Shown here: positions 42,762 through 51,500 of the stretch, piece after piece
Position numbering within the stretch: position 1 is the stretch's first letter
How the letters are laid out: each line of letters opens with the position of its first letter
Assembly (NCBI GenBank): GCA_015067725.1
Contig: SVLX01000004.1
Location: 1 to 64,000, forward strand
DNA: 64,000 nt
Origin: Oscillospiraceae bacterium
GTDB lineage: Bacteria; Bacillota; Clostridia; Oscillospirales; Oscillospiraceae
Direction: 5' to 3'
Made by a program: the position numbers and the translations under genes
Notes under the pieces: generated by a model
The model's input: only the letters and a program-made list of their open reading frames with translations
Databases searched by the model: none
Told to the model about the DNA's origin: nothing

Positions 42762-44711
42762 TTACACCAGTCTGCTGCCCACCTGAACGCCGTCGTCCAG
42801 CATGACCAGATTCAGCTTCTCGCCCCGCTCCGCAGACAGGAGCATACCACAGCTAAGCTGACCCATCATCTTCCGGGGGGCCAGATTGGTCACCGCCACC
42901 AAGGTCTTCCCCACCAGCTCCTCGGGCTGGTAGTACTTGGCGATGCCGGAGAGAATCTGCCGGGGGGTGCCGGTGCCGTCGTCCAGGGTGAACTTCAGGA
43001 GCTTCTCGCTCTTCTTCACCTTCTCGCAGGCCAGAACCTTGACCACGGTCATCTCCACCTTCTGGAAATCGTCAAAGGTAATCTCCGGCAGAGGTTCGGG
43101 CAGGGGATCTTCCTCGGGCTTCTGGGGCGCGGCGGTCAGCTCTTCCAGCGTCTTCAGTTCTGCCTCCAGATCAATCCGGGGGAACAGGGCACCCCCGCCC
43201 ACAACAGCCACATCCTGCGGCAGATTGCCCCAAGTGTTCAAGCTCTCCCAACGGCTGTCCGCACCGCCCAGACGGGTCATAATCTCGTCGGTGGTGGCAG
43301 GCATGAAGGGACGCAGGAGACCGGCGCAAATCCGCACAGACTCCAGCAGGTTATACAGCACTCTGGCCAGTCTGGGCTTCAGGCTCTCGTCCTTAGCCAG
43401 ACGCCAGGGCTCGTTCTCGTCAATATACTTATTGGCTCTGCCAATGACCTTGAAGACCTCAGCCAGCGCATTCTGGAAGGCGTATTTCTCCATCTGCTCC
43501 TCATAGCGGTCACGGAGTCCACCGGCCAGCTCCAGAAGCTGAGCATCCTTCTCCTCGTTGCCCTCCTGCTCCATGGGCAGCTTGCCGCCGAAGTACTTCT
43601 GTGCCATAGCCACAGTACGGGAGACCAGATTGCCCAAATCGTTGGCCAGATCGGTATTGATGCAGGAAATCAGGGCCTCATTGGAGAAATTGCCGTCAGA
43701 GCCAAAGGGGAAGGTGCGCATCAGGAAGAAGCGCAGAGCATCCGTACCATACCGCTGAGCCAGCAGATAGGGGTCAACCACATTGCCCTTGGACTTGGAC
43801 ATCTTGCCGCCATCCAGCAGAAGCCAGCCATGACCAAAGACCTTCTTGGGCAGGGGCATCTCCATGCTCATGAGCATAGCGGGCCAAATGATGGAATGGA
43901 AGCGGACAATCTCCTTGCCCACAAAATGGACATTGGCGGGCCAGTACCGCTGGAACTCGTCGAAGCGGTCATTCATAAAGCCCAGCGCCGTGGTATAGTT
44001 GAACAGGGCATCCACCCAGACATAAACCACATGACCGGGGTCAAAGTCCACCGGCACGCCCCAGGTGAAAGAGGTACGGGAGACACATAAATCCTCCAGA
44101 CCGGGGTCGATGAAGTTATTGACCATCTCATGGACTCTGCTCCGGGGCTCCAGGAAGTCGGTATTCACCAGCAAATCCCGTACCCGGTCGGCATACTTGG
44201 ACAGACGGAAGAAGTAGGCTTCTTCCTCAGCGGGCTGGACTTCACGTCCACAGTCGGGGCACTTGCCATCCTTGAGCTGGCTGGCAGTCCAGAAGGATTC
44301 ACAGGGGGTGCAGTACATTCCCTTGTATGCGTCCTTGTAGATGTCGCCCTTGTCGTACATCTGCTTAAAAATCTTCTGCACCGCAGAGACATGATAGTCA
44401 TCCGTGGTACGAATCAGCCGGTCATAGCTGATGTTCATCAGTTTCCACAGGTCCTTGACGCCGTGCTCGCCTTCCACGATGGCATCCACAAACTGCTGGG
44501 GAGAGACACCGGCTTCTTTTGCCTTGGTCTCAATCTTCTGACCGTGCTCATCGGTGCCGGTCAGGAAGAAGACATCCGCACCTTTCATCCGCTTATACCG
44601 GGCCATGGCATCGGTAGCCACGGTGCAGTAGGTGTGGCCGATATGAAGCTTATCCGAGGGATAATAGATGGGGGTAGTGATATAGAAGGATTCTCTGCAT
44701 TTCTCGCACAT
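42762..44711 (-). CDS. metG: Methionyl-tRNA synthetase
   Basis: This 649-residue class I aminoacyl-tRNA synthetase charges tRNA-Met. HIGH motif at 23-26 (KLHIGHTYCT), KMSKS loop in GGKMSKSKGNVVDPY, and the zinc-binding insert with CTPCESFW and CPDCGREV. The C-terminal EMAP/Trbp111-like tRNA-binding domain (about 545-649) is present (DDFQKVEMTVVKVL to the end), giving the long dimeric form common in Firmicutes. GGAGG lies 11 nt upstream. I looked for a T-box leader and found none; the leader is only about 65 nt. Confidence 0.97.
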   Translation of the reverse strand: MCEKCRESFYITTPIYYPSDKLHIGHTYCTVATDAMARYKRMKGADVFFLTGTDEHGQKIETKAKEAGVSPQQFVDAIVEGEHGVKDLWKLMNISYDRLIRTTDDYHVSAVQKIFKQMYDKGDIYKDAYKGMYCTPCESFWTASQLKDGKCPDCGREVQPAEEEAYFFRLSKYADRVRDLLVNTDFLEPRSRVHEMVNNFIDPGLEDLCVSRTSFTWGVPVDFDPGHVVYVWVDALFNYTTALGFMNDRFDEFQRYWPANVHFVGKEIVRFHSIIWPAMLMSMEMPLPKKVFGHGWLLLDGGKMSKSKGNVVDPYLLAQRYGTDALRFFLMRTFPFGSDGNFSNEALISCINTDLANDLGNLVSRTVAMAQKYFGGKLPMEQEGNEEKDAQLLELAGGLRDRYEEQMEKYAFQNALAEVFKVIGRANKYIDENEPWRLAKDESLKPRLARVLYNLLESVRICAGLLRPFMPATTDEIMTRLGGADSRWESLNTWGNLPQDVAVVGGGALFPRIDLEAELKTLEELTAAPQKPEEDPLPEPLPEITFDDFQKVEMTVVKVLACEKVKKSEKLLKFTLDDGTGTPRQILSGIAKYYQPEELVGKTLVAVTNLAPRKMMGQLSCGMLLSAERGEKLNLVMLDDGVQVGSRLV

Positions 44712-44780
44712 GGGTTATAACCTCCAAACAGGACTCCGGCAAATACTTTAGAGCCCATGGTATTCCAGAATAATAGTTAG

Positions 44781-44809
44781 ATAGTACCACTTTGGCCCGG
44801 ATTTGTCAA
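44781..44809 (-). promoter_or_regulatory. Promoter of metG
   Basis: On the minus strand: TTGACA (44804-44809), 17-nt spacer, TACTAT (44781-44786). Confidence 0.8.
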
Positions 44810-44845
44810 TAAAAACGCGCTGCCAAGAGACACTTTCGTCTCTCA

Positions 44846-45382
44846 TTAGCCATCATTCACCCCCGAACAGCAACCCTCCGAATCTCTCTCCACCACAAAT
44901 CCCAAACACCGGTGCACGCTTCCCCGGTAAGCAATCTCCTCCTGCCCGCCCGTGGCCCGCATACCGCTTTTCTCCATCACCCGGAGACTGGCCGGATTAT
45001 TGGCAAACGCAGCCGCCCGCACCTGTTGCCAGCCGTGGTCAAAGAGCCATCGGATTGTCCCGGTCAGGGCTTCCGTGGCGTAGCCAAAGCCGTGATACCG
45101 GGGCAGGAGGGCATATCCCAATTCCATCCAGTCCTCCCCGGATTCCGTCTCGTGGATTAACCCAATCAGCGTTTCCCCCAGATAGATTCCGGCCATATGG
45201 CGGTCTTCCTGCCCGGAGAGCCGGCACAGTCGCTCCGCCAATTGCTCTGCCGCCTGCAGCGTGGGGAAATCCGGCACCATGTAAGTCTTGCCCACCGTCT
45301 CATCGGTCAGCAGTTCCAGCAGTATATCCCGGTCCGCCAAGTCCATGGGCTTCAGGGTCAGTCGTTTTGTCTTCAGTTCCAT
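44846..45382 (-). CDS. GNAT-family N-acetyltransferase (RimJ/RimL-like)
   Basis: The 178-residue protein opens with MELKTKRLTLKPMDLADRD as RimJ/RimL proteins do. It has the beta4/beta5 region ELGYALLPRYHGFGYATEAL, in which the GFGYATEA stretch forms the acetyl-CoA pyrophosphate loop, and the late ASLRVMEKSGM motif. It transfers an acetyl group to an unknown amine. The start at 45382 has GGGAGG 8 nt upstream; the ATG at 45400 would leave no such spacing. The tail contains adjacent Cys residues (EGCCSG). Confidence 0.88.
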   Translation of the reverse strand: MELKTKRLTLKPMDLADRDILLELLTDETVGKTYMVPDFPTLQAAEQLAERLCRLSGQEDRHMAGIYLGETLIGLIHETESGEDWMELGYALLPRYHGFGYATEALTGTIRWLFDHGWQQVRAAAFANNPASLRVMEKSGMRATGGQEEIAYRGSVHRCLGFVVERDSEGCCSGVNDG

Positions 45383-45459
45383 GGTTTCATCCTCCCGCAC
45401 TTACGATTTCGGCTTGATTATAGCCCCGGTTTCCCCGTTCTGTCAACTGTCCCAAACCC

Positions 45460-45493
45460 AAAATGGCCACGGCAAATTGCTCTGCCGTGGCCA
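45460..45493 (-). terminator. Terminator of the large S8 protease gene
   Basis: On the minus strand GGCCACGGCA/TGCCGTGGCC, a perfect 10-bp stem, followed by ATTTTGG. Confidence 0.82.
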
Positions 45494-45544
45494 AAATGGA
45501 TTATGGGTTATCGGTTAAAGGAAGTCTCTGGGGAAAATCCGGGA

Positions 45545-48500
45545 TTACTGTCCCAGCTCCATAAACCGCATCAGGATGGCCGCAATCTGCGCCCGGATAC
45601 AAGTACCTCCGGGGGCGAGGGTGGTCTCATCCATACCGGTGATGATGCCCTTTTCTACAGCCCAGCCCATGGCGGGGACAGCATAGGCACTGACGCTATC
45701 GGCATCGGCAAAGGTGCTGAGGTCTGCCTCAATGCTCACATCCATGCCGGTCGCCTTGGCATAGCGGTAGAAGAAGGTCACCACCTGCTCACGGGTAACG
45801 GGTGCTTCAGGCGCAAACAGGGTATCGGTCACGCCGGTGGTCATTTCCACAGCATAGGCCCAGGACACAGCCTCGGCGTACCATGCGGACTCCGCCACAT
45901 CGGTGAACTGGGTGGTCAGTTCCACCTCAGGCTCGCCAGCCAGACGGTACAGCACGGTGACAAGCTGGGCTCTGGTGGTGATGCCGTTGGGGTTGAACGT
46001 ATTTTCGCTGACGCCGTTCATGATGCCGCCTGCAACCACATAGTCCACGGCTTCGTGATACCATGCGCTCAGGGGAACATCGGTATAGTTGGCAGTGGGG
46101 CAGTAGGCGGGGATGGCTCTGGTCTCGGTCTCGCCGCAATCGCACATCCGGGTTTCTTCGCCCTCGGTGGTGCAGGTGGCGGGAACGGTAACGAACCATT
46201 CACCAAAGCTGTGACCGGTGGGAGCGGTGTAGTCGCTGATGTAGCTGTCACCGCAGACGGTACAGGTATGCTGGGTATAGCCGGGTTCGGTGCAGGTGGG
46301 CGCAACCACAGTCGTCTCGTAATTATGCTCTGTGGGGTCGGTCACATCATCCACATAGCTGTCTCCGCAGACCGTGCAGGTATAGGTGGTATAACCGGCA
46401 GTGGTGCAGGTGGGTGCAGTGACCACAGCTTCATAGCTGTGACCAACGGGGGCAATATCCCGATATTCCACAGCGCCACATTCACAGACCCGCTGCTCCT
46501 GACCCTCGGTATCACAGCCGGGTTCAGTGACGGTTTCCCAATCGCCAAAGCTGTGCTCCACAGGCGCAACATAGTCGGACACATAGCTGTCGTCACAGAC
46601 CTGACAGGTATAGGTGGTATAGCCATACTCGGTGCAGGTAGGTGCGGTAACCACGGCTTCATACGCGTGACCCAGGGCGTCAATCAGGTCGGAGACATAG
46701 CTGTCCTGACATCCGGTGCAGGTGTAAGTGGTGTAGCCCATGGTGGTACAGGTGGGGTTGGTGACTTCCGCTTCGTAGAAGTGACCCAGGGCAGGCAGTT
46801 CCTCACGATAGCTGCTGCCGCACTTGGTGCAGGTATAGACCTTGTAGCCACCCTCGGTACAGGTGGGCTCAACGCTGTCGGTGACCCGGTAGCCGTGTCC
46901 GCCCACTTCATAGGTCAGGTTGAAGACGGTATCGTCTTCCGTGACGGTCTCATCATTCAGCTCCAGTGCCTTGAAGCTGACGGTGGTATTCAGGTAGTCT
47001 GCCTGGTAAGAGAAGTTCACCACAGCCACTGCATCCCCGGCAGCAATGGACTTCTTGCCGGCAAAGGCGAAGGTGATGATCCCATTCTCACTGTCCACCT
47101 TGACCGCAGTCAGGTCAGAAACAGAGGAAACAGCGGTATAGTGCATCACCTTGGGGTCATAGCCAATCTGATACACGCCGTTGGTCACAGCCGTATCTTC
47201 GGTGATGGTCAGGCTTACGGCATAATCCTTCACCTCAGCGCCGGAGTCCTCAGCCTCAACAACAGGTGCTTTCTCCATATTGGGCTCGGCATAGGAGACC
47301 TTCCGGAGTTCCTCGCTCATGTGACGGACGGAGGAAGCTCTGGTGGCCGTGCCATCCCAGATGGCGAAGCTGGCGTTGGCTTCCAGGGTGTCGCCGGCAA
47401 TGTTCATGTCATTGTCGGAGTACAGGGCGGTCAGATTCACTGCGCCGGGCACACGACCAACGATGTCGGTGCGCATGGTGCCGCCGGAGATATCCACGAA
47501 GTAAACGATGCTGTCGCCGCTGACGCCGGAGTCCGCAATCAGGTAGCCCTCCTGGGTCTGGGTTTTCACATAGGTCATGGTCAGCTTACTGCGGTCAGCA
47601 AAGGTCAGGCCAATGTTGCCAATCAGGTTACAGCTACCGGCATACATGGTGGACTCGCCCTGTTCATTCCAGACCATGGGGGAGCAAGCAAATTTGTAGA
47701 TATTGCCATCGGTGCCCAGAGCCACGAATGCATGGGCGGGGGCAGTGTTCAGGGTCGTCTCACCGACATAGCAGATGGCGGCAAGGCAGTTGTTGGTGTT
47801 ACCGGCATACTGGCTGAAGTTCCAGGCGGCGAAAGTCTCATCCTCCAGGAAGATGCCGAAGGTATAGTTCTCGCCCACAAACACGGGGTAACCGAAGGAC
47901 AGGGCGGGAGTCGCCCCAATGCCGGGGACATAAGCGCCCTCATAATACATCCTGGGTGCGGTGGCCATGTCGAAGAAATTCTCTCCGATGCTCTCTGCCA
48001 CGGGGGTGGTGGCGGTATAGTTGTTCTTGGGGTCGATCTTCACCAGACCGTTTTCGGTCTCTGCGTAAATCAGACCATTGTGGCCGGTACCGGCGGTGAC
48101 CTTCTGGTCGGTGGTGGCTTCCACCTTCACCTCGGCAACGTTGGCGGTGTTGAAGCCAACCCACTGATACTTGCCGTCAGCAGTCTCCATCTGGGCATGG
48201 ACATCCAAATCCACGGGAACCAGAGGCTTGACGGTGAGGACGCAGGTGCCCACGGCGGGGTTACCTTCCTCATCCACTTCCTTGCTGGTGGCGGTGATGT
48301 TCACCATGCCGTCAGAAACGGCGGTCACCAGACCATTCTGGTCAACGGTGGCAATGGATTCATCGGAGGAGGCCCAGGTGACGGTCTTGTCTGCATCCCA
48401 GGGCTTCACGTCGGCGGTGAGCTGGAGCTGTTCCTTCTCATAGATGGCGGCTTCGTAGGTGTTCAGCAGGACGGTTAACTCGGCAATGCGCTCAAACTGA

Positions 48501-51500
48501 TACAGGCTGACCACGGGATAGTTGCCCTGACCAAAGTTGCCCAAATCGATAACATCCAGCGTTTCGGGGTCAATGGCATACAGGTTGGCATAGTCGCCCT
48601 CGGTGTAGGCAGACAACAGATAATAGCCGCTGTCGGCATCATAAATCATGGAGGCATACTGACCGGCACCCACGGAAGCCACGCCGGTCAGGTCAAGCCC
48701 GGTATCGCCCAGATAGGTCACGCTGGACTGGACAAAGATGGCGACCACCCAGATTTCAATCTGGTACAGCTTGCCGCTCTCGGTCATGATGCGGAAAATC
48801 TGAGATTCCCGGGCGGCCTGTGTGCCCTCGCCCCAGTAGACGATGGTGGCCATGGGGTCGGTCTCAAAGTACTGGCTGAAGTCGAAATAGGAAAGTCCGC
48901 CGGTGTATGGGTCCAGCAGCTCCAGATACTGTCCGTCGCTGCAGATGGCACCCAGCATGGTCTTGCCCATCAGGTCGGGACTGCCGGGGACCTCAATGGC
49001 ATCGGACCAAATCCAGGAGGCGGCGATAGAACCCAGATTGGTGGTCTGGAAGGATTCGGGGTCGGTGGCATAGATGTACTTGCCGTCGTGGGTAATGAGC
49101 TTACCCTCCAGCATACCGCCGGCCTGATGCTTCACATCGGTCTCACCGGCGGCAGTCCACTGCTCCGTGGCGCTGGTGTCGAACTCTGCCCAGTAGCTCT
49201 TACCCTGTGCATCCCGGATAAGACCCTTGACCGCAATGCTCTCCAGCTCGTTCACGGTGACGGTGCAGGAGGCGGACAGTTCAGGGGAGGCATTGGAAGT
49301 AGCGGTGATGACCGCAGTACCCAGGCTCATGCCCTTGACGTTGCCTTCTTCATCCACAGTGGCAACACCGGGGTCAGTGGTGCTCCAGGTGACGGTGGCA
49401 TCTTCCAGCGTCCAGGGGTACAGGTAAGCCTTGAGCTGAGTGGTCTGACCACGGAAGATGGTCATTTCGGTCTTGCTGATGTCGATACCGGTGGCATCCT
49501 TGGCCGGAGGCACCAGCTCAGCCTCACCGGGAATGATGTACAGGCCCTCTGTGCGGTCATACATTCTGGCATCATAAGAGGTGCTGTTCAGGTAGTTTTT
49601 GTTGGAGTTGGCCTTGGTTGCTCTGCCGGTGGAGGTATTGACCACCAGGAGCCAGTTGCTGTTGTTTGCCTTATAGTCGGCGTTGGCCCAGTACAGCTTG
49701 TCGGTGTTGTGGTCCCAAGCCAGAGACTGGGCGGTATCATACTCGGAGTAGTAACCCAGGGGGCGGTCTTCGTCGACGGGCATCAGCTTGGTGATGGCGC
49801 CATTGACCACCTTGTCCTCGGTCCAGTGGTACAGGAAGACGGCATCGTCGTCGTCTTCACTGACATTGATGGCATAGAAGTTGCCCTCGCCGTCAATGGC
49901 CAGAGAATACAGGTCGGTATAATCGGAATCCTCAGGATTCCGGATGCCCACGGTATACTGCTTGGTGGCTTTACCAGTGTTGAGGTCAACGGTATAAATC
50001 ACATTGCCGTAACCCAGGGCATAGAGCTGGTTATCGCTGTAGTTGAACGCCATATCATAGATGGCCTTGTACTTGCCGGTCAGACCGGTAGTACCCACCT
50101 TGATGTAGTTGTTCCAGTCGTTGTGCTCAGCCACGAAGATGTTGCCATCGTCGTCTGCCATGAACACATAGCCGCCCACATACTCAGCGGCCTTCACCAC
50201 GAAGTCCATCCGGGTCATGCCGGTGGTACCGCCGTTGAAGTTCTTGTTTGCCCAGTATACCTTGTCGGGTTCAATCTCCATCCAGGAGTTCTTTTCGCAG
50301 CGGTTGCCGTCAGTGTTGAAGGCATACATCCGGCCGGAGAAGTCCTCAGGCTCGCCGCCGTACTCCACCACATAGGTGGACTTGTTGTTGGCATAGTCCG
50401 CCACAACCACCATGCACCGCTCCCGCAGGGTAATGCCGGTCAGGTCCACGGTGACATTCATGTCTTCGTTCTGTTCCTGCTGGTTGGGGTTGACGGAAGC
50501 CAGCAGTTCCGTTCCCGCCTCGTCATAGACCTGCACAGCGGACAGGTACTGGTTATCTTGTGCGCTGATGATCAGGTTGCCGGTTGTCAGATCCTTGGAG
50601 ATGAAAGCAACCTCGGGGGCGGTATTGTCCACGGTGACGGTGGTGGTCAGGAATGCACCCTCACCCAGAGTCCCGTCTTCCATCAGCTTCTGAATGGTCT
50701 CGGCATCCAGCGGTGTCTCGCCCCGGTAGTATTCAGGCACAGCCACCACGGTGATGTTCACCTTGTCGCCCTCCTGCACACCGGCAACGGACAGCTTCTT
50801 GCTGATGTTGATGTTCATGAACACATCGGACCACATGCCCCAGTTGGTGTAGTAGAAGGCACTGATCAAATCATTGGCCGCGCCGCAATTGTACAGCACA
50901 TTGCCTTCCTCATCGGTAAAGAGGACACTCAGGGCAGAGACATTGCGGATCAGGCTGAGCGTATACTGATGGATGGTGGTTCTGCTGCTGAGGGCCAGCC
51001 GCTCGGGGCGATAACCCTCCTCGGGGAAGTAGGGGTTACCGAACAGATGGAAGGTGGCGGCACTGCCGGGGTACTTGACCAACAGCGTGTTGATCTCATG
51101 CTGACCGGTGTGGCTGGTCACAGGTTCGCCATTCATGTACCGGGCATAGGAGTAGTCCTCATACATGGAGGAGTCACTCCAGTTGCCATAGAAGCCCAGC
51201 ACGGGGATGGAGTGGGTCACATCGCCCATTGCGCCCTCTGCGTTGGCCATGGGATTGACCTGAACGAAGCCCTCCACATAAGCACCGGCGGTATAGTAGG
51301 TATCCAGATACACCTTGGCGCTGTCGGTCAGCTTGAAGTTCACGGTAATCTGCACCTTGCCGCCCTGAGGCACAGTGAAAGCGGCCGTTTCCAGATTGGT
51401 CAACAACAGGTATGCGTCATAGGAGGTCACCTTGCCGCTACCATCCAAATCGGCCTTGGCATCAATTTCTTCCACCAGACCGGCGGCATAGTTGATGATG

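Noticed and set aside
44712-44846. Possible T-box leader before metG
   Set aside because: The leader is only about 65 nt, with no terminator or T-box consensus.
46103-46903. Regular ~114-bp repeats considered as a CRISPR or satellite
   Set aside because: They are in frame within a protease gene, diverge at third positions and encode Cys-rich repeats; no spacer structure.
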